Program-made: the position numbers and the translations under genes | In this document: positions 37,311-49,098 of the stretch, piece after piece | How the letters are laid out: the number at the start of each line of letters is the position of its first letter | Position numbering within the stretch: the first letter of the stretch is position 1 | Notes under the pieces: generated by a model | Databases searched by the model: none | Seen by the model: the letters and a program-made list of their open reading frames with translations, nothing else | Told to the model about the DNA's origin: nothing | NCBI RefSeq assembly: GCF_000315625.1 | Contig: NW_005434577.1 | Coordinates: 212,418-276,417 of the forward strand | DNA: 64,000 nucleotides | DNA from: Guillardia theta CCMP2712 | Taxonomy: Eukaryota > Cryptophyceae > Pyrenomonadales > Geminigeraceae | Direction of reading: 5' to 3'

Positions 37311-38468
37311 AGGGATGATGATGAGGAGGAGGAGTGGATGAAGAAGTTGAAAGCACAAGAGTTCCGTACCATGGAGCATCATCGTCCTCCTCCTCCTCCT
37401 CTTCCTCTTCCTCCTCGTTCTGCAACGAGATCACATCAATCAGGAGATCACATCAATCAGGAGATCAAACTCCCGACAAGCTCATGCCCATCTCTCCTCA
37501 CCTCATCGATCTCATCAATCATCTGTTTGTCAACATCATCAGACCACCAACACCAACCTCAAACCTCAACAAATTACATCGTAACATGCGTCTTCGTCCA
37601 GCTCCATCTGCTTCACCAAGTCTGACAGGCGGCCGAGAATATTTGCAAACCTGCAGCAAGTTTACGATGAAGAAGCAAGAAAACACAACTGTATTCACTT
37701 GTCCGTCATCTTCTCGATCTTTTCCAGTTGTCCTTTACCAACAAAACCATTCAGCCAGCAATATAACCGAACAACAAAAAGACTCCGAAGGAAACATGTA
37801 CCAGTGTGAACAGGACAACAAAAAGACAGCAAAGATTTGTGCAAATGCAAGCAAACTTTTCTGAAAAGTCCTATCTCACCATTTGTCTTGTCTGCAAGCT
37901 GATCTTTGATATCTTCTTTGGTGACTTCGTCTGGAAAACCCTCGTCCTTTCTCACACAATCAGCAAACACACGATGGTTTTTTTCTCATCACTCCAACCT
38001 TCCATGTTTGGTAGAACGTTGAGAAGCTGTTCTTAATGGCATCCACTCGATCGATGATGTGCACAAACGGATCTCCTGAATCATTGATCACAATGCTAAG
38101 GCGGAAGAAGAGAAGGAAGAGGAACAGGAAGAGGAGGTAGAGTGGCGGGGTGTTGGAGGAGGAGGAGGAGGAGGAGGAGGAGGAGGAGCGGGAAGGGGGG
38201 AGGGATGAGAGGTGACATGTTCAGACCTTCCATGAGCGGGTCATCTTCATCATCGAAGGAACCTAAAGTAAGAAACAAGAGTAACAATGAAGCGATCTCG
38301 AAATCAAGGAACAGCAGGAGGTAGTGCGATCAAGAGCTCGATGGCGTTACCGCCACTGACCTTCCTCAGCCTTCCAACAACCGTCAGTGACTGCACACCG
38401 GACGACAACCAATAGAACATTTCACCTGGTGAGGCGAAGACATCCTTGGACTCGTCAGGACACTTGTT
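35205..38468 (-). CDS. Cyclase-associated protein (CAP), N-terminal domain only
   Basis: CAP proteins bind actin and recycle cofilin-bound monomers. Minus exons resolved: 38468-38351, 38262-38217, 38095-37999, 37946-37880, 37621-37578, 37522-37502, 37419-37370, 37224-37182, 37068-37038, 36984-36920, 36640-36599, 36543-36502, 36347-36282, a piece near 36229-36178, 35996-35968, 35748-35672, 35627-35563, 35514-35466, 35391-35341, 35252-35205. Diagnostic parts in order are LEFEDLITNYL, VPFLDAVNSIGGEV, AFGAQREML, SWVSVPMNPSGYISDM, HVEFVKTFRDML and DYVKTYHNKGLSWN, the CAP N-terminal helical domain. The protein then ends after ~33 residues, so the C-terminal beta-helix (CARP) domain is missing. About 150 residues before this domain are not typical CAP, and include an acidic run. 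The junction around 36178-35996 and the 5' end are unresolved. Confidence 0.7.
36388..36495. repeat. (GGA)n microsatellite in a CAP intron
   Basis: Nearly pure GGA repeats fill most of one CAP intron. Confidence 0.9.
36766..36914. repeat. (TGC)n followed by (TTG)n microsatellite in a CAP intron
   Basis: About 25 CTG/TGC units are followed by about 23 TTG units. They make poly-Leu/Ala/Cys and poly-Gln shadow ORFs. Confidence 0.92.
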
Positions 38469-38689
38469 CTAAGAAAGAATGAATGAGTTAACAATACCTG
38501 CGAATGCCGCTGCCTACATCACGATCTCCAACATTCTCTTGCCACCCGGGTCCCACATCCTCTCTCTCATCCTCGTCCCTCCCTTTGTATGATCTAGGCT
38601 AAATTATGCTTGACGATCTGATTGCCATGGCCTGACACTCCTCCTTTACCTCAGTCTTTTCCATCTCCATATCCTTCTCCTTCTCCACA

Positions 38690-38709
38690 TACTCCTGCTC
38701 ATGCTCCTA

Positions 38710-38768
<59 letters not shown>

Positions 38769-38781
38769 TCTCCTGCTCCTG

Positions 38782-38821
<40 letters not shown>

Positions 38822-38888
38822 CCCTGCTCCTGCTCCTGCTCCTGCTCCTGCCCCTGCCCCTGCCCCTGCTCTTGCTCTTGCTCCTGCC

Positions 38889-38943
<55 letters not shown>
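38690..38943. repeat. (CTCCTG)n hexanucleotide array
   Basis: A second large array of the same hexamer as 33170-33735, here intergenic between CAP and the AP endonuclease. 38950-39180 after it is AT-rich with no gene seen. Confidence 0.93.
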
Positions 38944-38945
<2 letters not shown>

Positions 38946-39377
38946 CATTCATATCGTCATGCTCCGATCATTTGATCGCATACAATTCAATAATTTTGAA
39001 TTTTATAAATGATTAAATGGTACAGTTTAAAAACTCTATTTCTACAAGAGTATTGCAAAGCTACGAGAGAATCTTCATTCAAATTCAAATTATTTTATAA
39101 ATCTATGGATTGTAGTAATTGAGTTATATTTTTATTAAGTTTGTACATACCATGTTTTAAAAATATAAGAAAGCTGTGCATACAAGCGTGGAAGAAACGA
39201 TGTTCAGGAATGGAGGAAGACAGGAGGGAGGGGGGAGGAGAGAGAAAGAGAGGAGGAGAGGAGAGGAGGAGGAGAGTTAGAAGAACAAGGAGGGCAGCAC
39301 GCACATCAGGTCAGTACAACGATCCCGTACAAGAACAGCCGCTACCGCTTCTGAAGTCTTGGTGACATCCCTCTGCC

Positions 39378-41594
39378 ATGAGTGCCATGAGCTTGTACCT
39401 GGCCTCCTGGAACGTTGCTGGCTGGCTGTCAACAGCAGCAAAGATCCAACAGCATCACGGATCCGTCGAGTCGTGGATGCGGCAGCACAAGTTTGACATA
39501 CTGTGCTTGCAAGAAGTGAAGACGAGCGATCGAGCGCTTGCCGAGAACCCTCACGCTCATGCTGCGGAGCTGGTGGACTACGAGACCTTCTGGGCTCCAT
39601 GCAGGAAGAGGACCAAGACAGGAGCGAGGTCGAGCTTCTCGGGAGTAGCAACCTTCTGCAAGAAAGGGCTGTGCTCGCATGCGGACCGGAACGTGTTAGA
39701 CAAGGGGGGGGAGCTAGACGAGGAGGGCCGATGCATCATGACTGTCTGCAGGAACATGGCGATCTTCAACGTGTACGTGCCGAACAATGGCGTGTGGAAC
39801 GTGCAGCTTTCGTTGAAGATCAAGTTCCTTGCTGCGCTGAGGACGTCAATGAGGAGGATGCGCTCGTTGGGTCTCGATGTCATCCTCTGCGGCGATCTGA
39901 ACCTGGTCTATAGAGCCTGCGATCAATACCCCATGTCCAGGAATGTTGACTTGGAGGCCTGCTTGCGAGCTGGGGAGGATGGGAACGAGGAGGAGGAGGA
40001 GGAGGGAGTGAGGGAGATGGTGCAGCAGGTCAAGGATAACTTGGGCAAGATCGAGGACGCGCTGAAGACAAAGGTGGCGGAGGAGGTGGAGATTTTCATC
40101 CCGGCGACGCAGAGGAAGGAGAGGAGGTGGAGGTTCTTCATCGTTGTGGATGGAGAGAGGAAGGTGAAGCTGGGCAAGCCCATCTCGAAGGAGGAGTCGT
40201 TGGGGTATCCGACGTCGTATACGCTGCAAGCTGGAGGGGTGAAGGAGGAGGAGACGGGAGAATTCATAATCTGCCATCCTCCCATGCATATGAGGCTGGC
40301 TGAGCTGAGTGAGCTCATGGAGAAGGTCGCGGCAGTGTGTTGGAGTGAGGAACAGCTCCACAAGTTGGCCAACTCAAAGTACGTCAAGTCTCGTTCGGCC
40401 CCGATCGTGAAGCAGTGGATCCGTTCAGTGCTTGACGACGACGGTGAAGGGAGTTTTCTGTGTCTCCGGTGGTTCTGATGACGTCAACAGAGATGGTGGA
40501 CTCGTTCGTAGAATTCCATTCGAAAGCACGCTGCCGCTTCACGTGCTGGGACCAGTACACCAACGAGCGATGTAGCAACTTGAGGTTGTGGGGTCGAGAA
40601 GTGAAATGGGGTTGCAGATCGCAATGAGGGGGCGAGGATAGACTATATCCTCGTCGACAAGAAGCTTTTCTCCTCCTCCGCTCGTCGTGGGATTGAGTTG
40701 CACTCGCCTAGTCACATGGTCGACCCTATGCTGTTCGCTCAACCCCTTCCCCCTGCCTTCTACCATCATCTCCTCGTACAACTCTTCAGCTCCCCACTCC
40801 CCACCTTACCCTCTCCTCTTCCTCCTTGTCTTCCCTCACAGTCTTCGCAGGACCCGTACAGCGCTGAAGCAGCAGCATGGGCGTGCACAGAAGGAGGAAG
40901 GTGGGTAGCGGCTCCGTTTGAAGGAGGAGGGATACAGGACGGCCCCGAGGAGACCTACACCTGCCAGTTCCGAGCTCCGTCTTCAGGGATCCTCTACACG
41001 CCTCCTCAGTACAGCGACCACATCGGAGTATCTGTCATCCTTGAACTGGGAGAGGAGAAGGAAGACAGGAGGAGGGGAGGGGAGGAGAAGGAGGAGCGGG
41101 GGGAGGGAAGGGATGACGGGAGGAAGGAGGAGGAGGAGGAATTTTGGAAGAATGCGCAGAAGAGCATGAGGGAGACACAGCCGCACAAGACGCAGAGGAA
41201 GCTGAAAGATTTCTTCGGGGGGGGCGGGAGGATCGAAGCCAAGGAAAGAGAAGACGGGCGTTGGGGAGAGGAGGAGGACAAGTTGAAGCGAAAGGCGGCG
41301 GAGGCAGAGGAGCAGCAGGACGGAGAGAACCCTGTCAAGAAGCATGCAAGGCTCATGCAGAACGAGGAGGAGGAGGAGGAGGAGGAGAAAGATGCGAGAA
41401 GAGAAGGTGAAGGAGACGACGGACGAGACTCTACCAAGCTCTGCTTGAGCGAGCAGAGGATGCTGGAGCTGAACATGTGCGGGGGAGGGCGCGATGGTCC
41501 GGGAAGGAAAGGTAGGAGGAAAGAGAGCGGGAGGGGGAGAGGGAGCAGCAATGCTTCCCAGAACATTATGAACTTCTTTGTGAAGAAACCATGA
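39378..41594 (+). CDS. AP endonuclease of the EEP family, APE2/Apn2 type
   Basis: Exons 39378-40443, 40491-40600, 40629-40718, 40851-41594; phases agree and give about 669 residues. The enzyme cuts DNA at abasic sites and trims 3' ends in base-excision repair. Exonuclease-endonuclease-phosphatase motifs: WNVAGW, LQEVK (metal Glu), NVYVPN, CGDLNLV (GDxN), ARIDYILVD and the final SDHIGV. FTCWDQYTNERC before the RxDYIL box is the usual APE2 layout. A ~100-residue acidic/basic insert (about 39960-40380) is larger than usual. The C-terminal tail carries a clean PIP box, QRKLKDFF, and ends near SQNIMNFF, a second PIP-like motif. No GRF zinc finger was seen. The 28-nt intron 40601-40628 is suspiciously short; exon 4 could also begin at 40842. 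Confidence 0.85.
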
Positions 41595-42072
41595 AGTTAT
41601 GATAGTAAAAGTGTCTGCTCCTGAACAACTAGAACTGCTGTGATGATACCCGCGCTCAGTAAAGGGCTGATGAAATCCAGCCTACAAGTTGAGTAACATT
41701 GAAAACCTCCAGCTCGCCTTCAGCTGGAGACTAGCTGAGAAGTTGGCACCTCGGACTCGGACTCAGATCATGCCGGGTCTCAGCCGGGGCCGAGAACGGC
41801 CCGTGGAGAAAGAAAAACTGTTGTAAATGAAAAAAAGACTCTTCTTTTTTTGCGGCCTCCATGCGGACTGGGCGGAGGGTGTAGTGGAGGACAGAATCTG
41901 CCAGGAGCGACACAACAGCACAGCAGCAAGACAGGAGCATCCCCCAGCGAAGGACAAGAAACTCTCTGCTTCTCTTCTTGCCTACATCGGGCTTTCCTTT
42001 GCTCCCTCACCCGAAGGTTTGACGAACCTCGGAGGAACATCTGAGACAGTCTGATCTCTACAGCTCGTCAGG
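41595..42072. other. Intergenic region, no gene seen
   Basis: Contains a GC-rich stretch around 41740-41810 (GCCGGGTCTCAGCCGGGGCCGAG is split by a TCTCA spacer) of the kind found at other gene borders. It probably holds the promoter of the methyltransferase gene downstream. Confidence 0.35.
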
Positions 42073-43420
42073 ATGGAGTTGAGATCAGATACCTCCGCTA
42101 GGCTATCGTTCTTCATGCTCACCCTGTCAACTGTGATATTGGAATGCGGAGGATTTTCAGGGCCCATTGTAAACAGCTTCCCTTACGGGAGAAAACCCGC
42201 TCAAGTTCCCTTGGGAGGCGTCAGGAGGCAAGCTGCAGTGAGGGTTCAGATGAGTTGGAGGCTCCCCAAGGGGTACAGAAGGGAGGATGTAGCTGGAGGA
42301 GATATGGACCCTAGCTTCGCCTCCATCCTTGGGAACCGTCTCGGGATTATCGCTTCTCTCGTCAACAACGGCTCCTGTGTACTGGACGTCGGCACGGACC
42401 ATGGGTACCTTCCCATCGCCCTGATGAAGAGCGGGAAAGCATTGAAGGTGATCGCCTCCGACAAGAACATCCTTCCTCTCGACAACGCAAGGCAAAGTTT
42501 GGAGCGGATCAACGACGAGGCTCTAGAGCAGCTCGAGCTCCGGCTCGGGGACGGGCTTGCGGTCTTGTCATGCGGGGAGGTAGACACTGTCACAGTCTCC
42601 GGGGTAGGAGGGAAGGTGATCTCAGAAATTCTGTTTGGAGCTGAAGGCGATGCTGGAGAGGTAAGAGGTGCGTTCCCTGCGTGCTGGGCTGAGCGTGCAA
42701 GGTAGGTCAGTGAGCGGAGGAGAGTACAGGACTACGGGGTTCGAAGAGTTGTGCTCCAGCCGACTGGAAGCATTTCTACCTTGAGGAAGGACCTGCTGAT
42801 GAACGGATGGGAGATCGTGGATGAAATCATCAACAGCGAGGTACGGTCTGTGTTACAGCACGCTGCGTCACGTCCAGGAAGGTGAACAGGCGTGTCAGGC
42901 GGGGTGGATCTACATAACCATGGTAGCCGAGTGGAGGACCAATGAGAATCAAGGAGAAAACAACATTTCAGCGGAGAGGATGTATGCCCATACCTTTCAG
43001 TTGGGAAGCTGCTGCTGACTTTGCGGGTTGTCAAGGCTGGTTGGCCCTCATCTTTTGAGGAGAGCTTCGAACTCGGCAGCTGAGAAGATCTTGCTGAGGG
43101 TAGGAACCATGCTCCTCTACTATCTTTGATTACCCTCTCCGCTGTCCTTCCCCTGCTCATCCTCTACAGGAATGGATCAAACATCAGCTGCGGCATTTCA
43201 AGTCGAGGAGGGATGGGATGCGCATGTCGTCGGAGGATGTGTAAGAGCGGGTGTCTATCGCAAGCATGTCTCCTGATACTGTCACAGCGATCAGCTAAAA
43301 TTGGAAGAGGCCGAAGAGAACGTCAAAATCCTCTCCCAAGTGCTGGGGGTCATGGAAGGGCCTGAAAACGGCATTCAAGCAGTCAATGACTGCAGTAGCA
43401 GTTTACATCTTTCCTCATGA
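42073..43420 (+). CDS. TrmK-type tRNA (adenine-N1) methyltransferase, probably plastid-targeted
   Basis: Exons 42073-42660 and 42730-42840 are secure. 43170-43240 and 43288-43420 are likely, and one more lies around 42985-43100 with unclear borders. TrmK enzymes methylate N1 of A22 in bacterial-type tRNAs. The SAM site is VLDVGTDHGYLPIAL, followed by VIASDKN, RLGDGLAVL, VDTVTVSGVGG, then RRVVLQPTGS and LLMNGWEIVDE. The first ~60 residues form a leader: a hydrophobic stretch (LSFFMLTLSTVIL) followed by GGFSGP and a basic, hydroxylated segment. This matches signal-plus-transit leaders of complex plastids, where a Phe follows the signal peptide. A bacterial-type tRNA enzyme acting on plastid tRNAs fits. 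The tail is helical (LKLEEAEENVKILSQVLG) and ends 51 bp before the convergent neighbour. Confidence 0.8.
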
Positions 43421-43471
43421 CGATCATGAACCTAGTGTACATTCAAAGAGCAACCAATGTTAACTTCTCCC

Positions 43472-43881
43472 TCATGGCTGGAGCTTTGCACTCTTGAAGA
43501 TGTCCTCCTTCAGCCACGTGGCAGCGTATGACAAGCTCTGGTTTGCCCCATTGAACCAGCCTGCTGCATACGTTATCCGTTCCTCTTCATATCCTCCTTC
43601 AGATCTCACCTGAGTCCGCAAGCAGCTCCAAGATCGCAAACTCAGCTCCTTGCGTGCTCGGCACTGAACTCGAGCTGTGTTGCAATAGCATGCACAAGGA
43701 GAGCATCGACACCACGACTATCGCTGCCTGCAGACACCATCAACGAACGCAAAGTTTGCCTGCAGAGCATGTTTCTCACCAGCTTTATGTAAGATAGCAG
43801 CTTTTGGAGGAAAGACATGACATGGAACTCAATGACCAACGCCTCGTCCACCTCCTCCCACGCCCCACTGAAGCAGGACAT
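43472..43881 (-). CDS. Small one-TM protein of unknown function
   Basis: Three minus exons (43881-43780, 43727-43610, 43563-43472) join in phase to give 103 residues from a true ATG. Splice sites are CTG|GTGAGA..TGCAG and TCAG|GTGAGA..TGCAG. The N-terminal third is amphipathic (ALVIEFHVMSFLQKLLSYIK). A hydrophobic segment AAIVVVSMLSLCMLL follows, then a soluble tail with ILELLADSAGWFNGANQSL. I do not recognise the family. Consistent phase through two introns is the main support. It converges on the TrmK-type gene. Confidence 0.55.
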
Positions 43882-44915
43882 TTTCGTATTTTTGATAATA
43901 CCACGGATCCGATGCGAATATGGATATCAATTCAGCGTTCCTCTAGCTCAAATATATCACAGAGAGTGAGAGCCTGTTGTTTCTTTGTGCGTTCTCGACG
44001 TGTGCGATACGGCTTGCTGTGTACACGCGGTAAGTTGCAATAGCACAAACTGGTATTGCGAAGACCGAAGACGTCTGTCTAGCGCTCAGAAGACAAGAAT
44101 GTCTGAAGTAGTACTGTCCTTCGAAGTATTTCCTGCTGATTCTGCTTGCTGTTCTCTCCTGTCCTCTCTCGATCTTACTCACTGCCTTGCCTTGTCATCC
44201 ATTCTTGCATCGACCGTCTCAATCGACCCCTATTTCTGCGCACGATTTGTGAAAGGTTTTGTATGTGTAAAACCATTTACAATCTAAATTATTTTAATTT
44301 TCAAATTTTGCAGTAGTTTTCAATTTATTCTTATATATATTCCAAATTATAGCTACAAATTTTGCATTTATCTAAGGAGAAGGTTTAGTTCGAGAACCCG
44401 TCCTCCTAGGAGACCGGCATACGTTTCAGATTCTATTGACATCAAAAGCCATTTCAATAGAATATCCTCAAAATTGAGTAAATCAATTTATTTCATATAA
44501 AAAACTGGGTCGTTCGTAGAAAAATATTGTTTCATCATAAATGTCTATGGAGAGATATAGAAGATCCTCGCGGTATCTGCCTGGGGTTCTCCCAAAATTC
44601 TTGATTCTCAACTGGTGGGTCATAGAAAAAAAGAGTGATAGAGAGGGGTGGGTGTTTCTATGACCCCCTCATTGCACTAGTCTCGTAGGGGTTATACAGG
44701 ACTCAAAAAGGACAAGGGGTTGTGAATGAAAATGGGTAGGGTCATCAAAGGGGAGGGTGGGCATTACATGATTTGTTGTAAGGGGTAGGGTCTTTACGGT
44801 AGGAGGGATCGCTATGCCGGCTAGAGGAGAGAAGAAGACGCGGAGCCATGCACGAGGAGGAGGAGGACGAGAGTAGCAGAGAAGGACCAGGGGAAGAAGC
44901 AAGAGCAGGATCAGG

Positions 44916-44985
<70 letters not shown>

Positions 44986-45526
44986 TCAGGAGCAGGAGAA
45001 AGAGCAGGAGAAGGAAAGTAGGTGGATGTTTGGTGTTATCCAAGACAAATGATGCGAAAAATATGACCAAGGTAGTATAAAGATTTGGATGTGCACAAGA
45101 TTGAGAGGTGACTGGAAAACTGTACAAGTGTTACCGACCTAAGGGGAAAAATCAACATACGAGACGGAGTAGAGTTAAAAGGCAGTGTCAGATCATGAGC
45201 AGTGAGGTTCAGAAATGGTGCGGTGTAAACGATGTACGCAGAGTAGATTCATGATCAAGATAAGAAAGTCAGAAAGTTTGGAGGGCATAAACAAGGCTCG
45301 AGTGTTGCTACCTAAGAAGGGAGAATGACACTGGAAATGACTTTGGGAGAGGTTCGGCAGAGGTTGTCGATAACGCTATGGTGTGTGTATCTTCCCTTCG
45401 TGTGCCGCAAACAGTTCAAGACTGAGATAGAAGAGTGCACAGAGTATGCTTTAAGTCCAGCCGGTGACTTCATGCATCAGGAGAAGAAATTGAAGCAGCG
45501 TCGAGGAGCATTGCAACGGGAGAGTT
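43882..45526. other. Intergenic region, no gene seen
   Basis: 44270-44540 is AT-rich. 44640-44800 has G-run words (GGGGTGGGTG, GGGGAGGGTGGG). 44905-44996 is a (GGAGCA)n array. ORFs are short and lack features. Confidence 0.4.
44905..44996. repeat. (GGAGCA)n hexanucleotide array
   Basis: About fourteen copies of AGGAGC with a few GATC variants, the complement of the CTCCTG arrays elsewhere. Confidence 0.88.
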
Positions 45527-46783
45527 ATGCCGACCACTCAGGAGCATCAGGGAGTTTATCCCAAGAGCTGGAGCATGGTCACTGCCTTCCTGGTAAGCTG
45601 AACCTCCTTCCCTGTCCTCCTCCCTCTTTCCTCCCCTTCTTTTTTATCCTCCTTCCCTCCCCTCCTCTTCCCCTTTCCCCTTCCCCTTCCCTCCCGGTCC
45701 CACTTGTTCCATCTCCTGACTTATCCTAGTGGGACAAGTACAACGGGCATGCGTGGGTGAGAGACGTCGACGTGATCGACAGGCATATCGACGTCCAGGG
45801 TCGTCTGCACAGCAGGAGGCTGCTGACCCTCTATTCCAAAACACCCTTCGTCCTCCGCCCCATCCTTGGCGCCTCGTGAGTCCTGCCATGCCAAGACGCC
45901 CGCGGCCTCTCGGGTAGTGATATCTTGTATGCAGTGTGCGTCCCTTCTACCTGCTCGAAGATTCCGTGGTGGACCTTGAGAACCGAACGATGGAAGTGAA
46001 CGTCTGCAATGTCAACTTGCGAAACATCTGTTTCTGCAAGAGCGAATCTTCGTACACTCCTGACGCCGACAACCCCTCATACACCCGATACGGCATCATG
46101 GTTCAGACCAGAGCATTCCCTAAGGAAATTTCTTCTACCTCCTCCTCCTCCTCCTCCTCCTCCTCCTCCTCCTGCTCTTTGCAAAACCCGGACATGGCCG
46201 AAAATTCTTCTCCTCGATTTCAGGCGATACACAGGTGAGAAACTCGCGCTGAGCCCTGAAAATGACTGGATGTGCCTGAAATCGACTTGATGTCCCTGAA
46301 AAATGCTTGAATTCTCTGAAAAGTGACTTGATGTCTTGAAAATCGACTTGATGTCTCTGAAAAATGACTTGAATTCCCTGAACAATGGTTCCACGGCCCT
46401 TGTGTTGTTCAACGATACCTCTCTCTGTAGCAAGAAAAATATTTACCCTGTGTCCATCTTATTTTGATAGTGAGGAGACCGTTTCTGCTCGCATTTGTGT
46501 CCAAAAAGCATCCTGTCATCATCTCACTATCTCCACCTTCACGCCATCTGCTTTTACTGACGTCGTTGCCAGGACTCTGGAGAATTTTGTGGGAGGACTG
46601 ATATTGGGGAATGTGAAGATGGGAGAGAAGAAGATACAAGACTGGGCAAGGCAATTCGCTAAGATGCACTGCAGCGGAAGACAGGGCCTGTGGTTGTGCA
46701 GGCAGATGCACGAGACGTCCACGGAAGCAGCTCCTGCGTCGCTCTGTGCTGCTGAACCCTTAAGGAGCAGAGCAGAAGCATGA
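45527..46783 (+). CDS. PRELI/Ups/MSF1-domain phospholipid-transfer protein
   Basis: Exons 45527-45592, 45730-45875, 45935-46234, 46573-46783; phases agree and give 240 residues. The start is the ATG at 45527, because only this frame joins YPKSWSMVTAFL to WDKYNGHAWV. PRELI-domain proteins carry phosphatidic acid or phosphatidylserine across the mitochondrial intermembrane space. Family landmarks are VIDRHIDVQGRLHSRRLLT, then VRPFYLLEDSVVDLENRTME, then the C-terminal helix ENFVGGLILGNVKMGEKKI. Exon 3 contains a run of about eleven Ser from (TCC)n, placed in the loop before the C-terminal helix; such a run is not typical of the family. Confidence 0.85.
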
Positions 46784-46957
46784 CCAGTCCCTTGCAGAGG
46801 AGGTTTCGGTCACACCAGGATCCTGCCATGCCGCTACATCGCTCATCCATTGCGTACAATTGTTTCTAGTTTCATAGCATAGTGATAAATTTACAACAGA
46901 ATTCGCTTCCTTGCAGATTATGTGAAGTATGAACTATGGTAGACATGCCTGCTCTCC

Positions 46958-49098
46958 CTAACGAGAAGGCAAGTGAGACTGCAGGTAGCTCTGACTCCCT
47001 GGGTAGTGCCTGGAGACCGCTGGTATAGCAGAGTTCATCGCAGAAGGTGCCATCGAGGAGCCCTGGAAGCCCGACATATGTACCATCCTCTGAGGGTTGT
47101 TTGCGATAGGATGGCCGCCGTTCCCGTTCCACACGGACACAGCACTGTGCATTTCGACCGGGGGGATGAACGCGATGGAGGGCGGGGGCCTCTGACTGAG
47201 CTGGATGTCCTGACTGGCAGGGGCCCGGACAGTAGTATGCGCTCGCTCGTACCTTGGCGGAGGAGAGCTTCCAGCCGACCGCGGGGTGGCAGCCGCCATG
47301 CCCTACGAGCAGTCAGGTCACAAGACAGGAGTGCGGAGTCTGAGCATGAGGCTACCGCAGTGACGTCTCGAACGCCTCCCTCCGATACTCCCGAAGCCCC
47401 TTGAGGGTTCATGATGGACGCCCCGTTCCTCTCCTTCATCCTGTGTCAAAGATGAGTCCCTCCGCTGCCGGGGAACAGCTCGACCCCTACAAGGCTGTCA
47501 TGCTGGATCCGTTGAGGGCACTAGTCTCGGGACTCTTGCGACTCCCACCGGAGTCCAACACCTGCATCAGCCTGTGAGCAGTCGGAACAGCCCTTGCTCT
47601 AGACTGACCATGTGCTGCGAGTCCGGGCTGACGTGAGAGTCCTGCAGTGTGGAGGGTCAGCGATCATGTCTGCTGGACAGTTGACACCGCAAACCAGCGT
47701 CTGTCGCTTCGAAGAGACCAGAGGAGGGGTGGGGGGGGTCGCGAGGTCCTTCTGGGGGTACCGCTCGAGGTCTTTGTCGTGCATGAGCTTCATGTTGCTC
47801 TGATGCAGCTCGATGTTCTTCCTGTTGAGCGAGTAGATCTGATCGTCTTTCTCGTGGAGAAGTTTTTGTAGAGACGCCACCTGCATCTGAAGCACTGCGT
47901 TCTTCTCGTGCACCTCCGCCATCTGCTGCAGGACGTGCCCTTCGTTCCTGTCCTCCACAGACGCCCTGGTTGAGCTGGAAACTCTCTGTCTGAGCTCTTG
48001 GTTTTGTGTCTCCAACTGATTGACATGAGATTTCATTTGTTCTAGCTGCTCGAACAAGTTCTGGTTTTCATCAAAGTTTCAGATTCTGGCAGATGTTGAA
48101 GACCAAGAATGTTTTTTGGATGCACCTGTATCAAAGCATTGTTGTTGTTCTCATCAAATGACAAGTAGTTCTTGCCTCGACTCATCCTGCCACATTGGTA
48201 CAAGTCACAACATGTGATCATCGAAACTAATCGCAAGGTGCGATTCTCTACCTTCCATTCTCTGAGAGGAGCCGCGCGTTCTCATTCTCCAACGTCGCTA
48301 CCTTCACTTCGAGGGAGCGATACCTCTCCCAGAATTGAATGAAGTCAGAACCTACATCGCACGGCGGCGCTCAGTGAGGATGTCGTAGCGATGCATTCAT
48401 ATCAATCCTTTACCTCCTCTGAGCAGTCTGACTGAGTACTGCTGTCCGTTAGGACGTCGGAATGATATCATAACCTCTGTGCCCTGCCGCCCGAGCACGT
48501 GTTGCAAGACGTCTTGGGAAGTTTTGCACTGCACCCCGTCCACAAGAATCAGCTCATCCCCCACAGAAATGTCCCCTTTCAACGCAGCAGAGCAGCCCGG
48601 TTTCAAGGCCGTCACTGTCATTGTCTTGGGGTCAATGTCGATTCCGACCCCGAAGTTGTTCGTGTCGTGAAGCCTCTGCTCTGTGCTCCTGTACAGCTGT
48701 CTTTGATCGCTCAGCTTCGCGACTCGTGGTGTCGTTGCTGCTTGATTGCTCCCTGACCTCGCACCGGAGGCGCCGTTCTTGTCGCTTGTCCCCGGGCTCG
48801 TGATTGAGACTATGTGCTTCTCGTTGGGAGCATGGGAGACATACCTGACGGAGGTGGAGCTGGAAGAATGGCTCTGCTCGTTCCGCGGTGGCGTCTGCGT
48901 CCTCGTCCCTTCCTTGTCCCTCTGTGAAGCTGCATATGACGGGCTCTGCGAGGCGAGGTAGCTGGGAGAGGCTGCGACAGAGTAGGAGGGTCGAGATGTG
49001 CGCGAGGCGAGAGGAGAGGTTCCAAGGCTGTAATACTTGTCATAGAAACTAGTCAGAGTGTACCCGTTCATCTGTAAACGATCGAACGATGACTGCAT
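46958..49098 (-). CDS. PDZ-domain and coiled-coil protein
   Basis: Minus-strand exons include 49098(or further)-48414, one near 48350-48250 (FIQFWERYRSLEVKVATLENEN), one ending near 48122 (RGKNYLSFDENNNNALIQ), one near 48060-47600, then 47440-47356 and 47302-46958. The first exon has a Ser/Tyr-rich region and a PDZ domain (NNFGVGIDIDP, VGDELILVDGVQC, EVMISFRRPNG). A long coiled coil follows (LFEQLEQMKSHVNQLETQNQ onward), then a Pro-rich C-terminus (SQRPPPSIAFIPPVE). PDZ plus coiled coil suggests a scaffold or cytoskeletal adaptor. Junctions between 47600 and 47440 are only tentative, and an exon may lie upstream of 49098. Confidence 0.6.
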
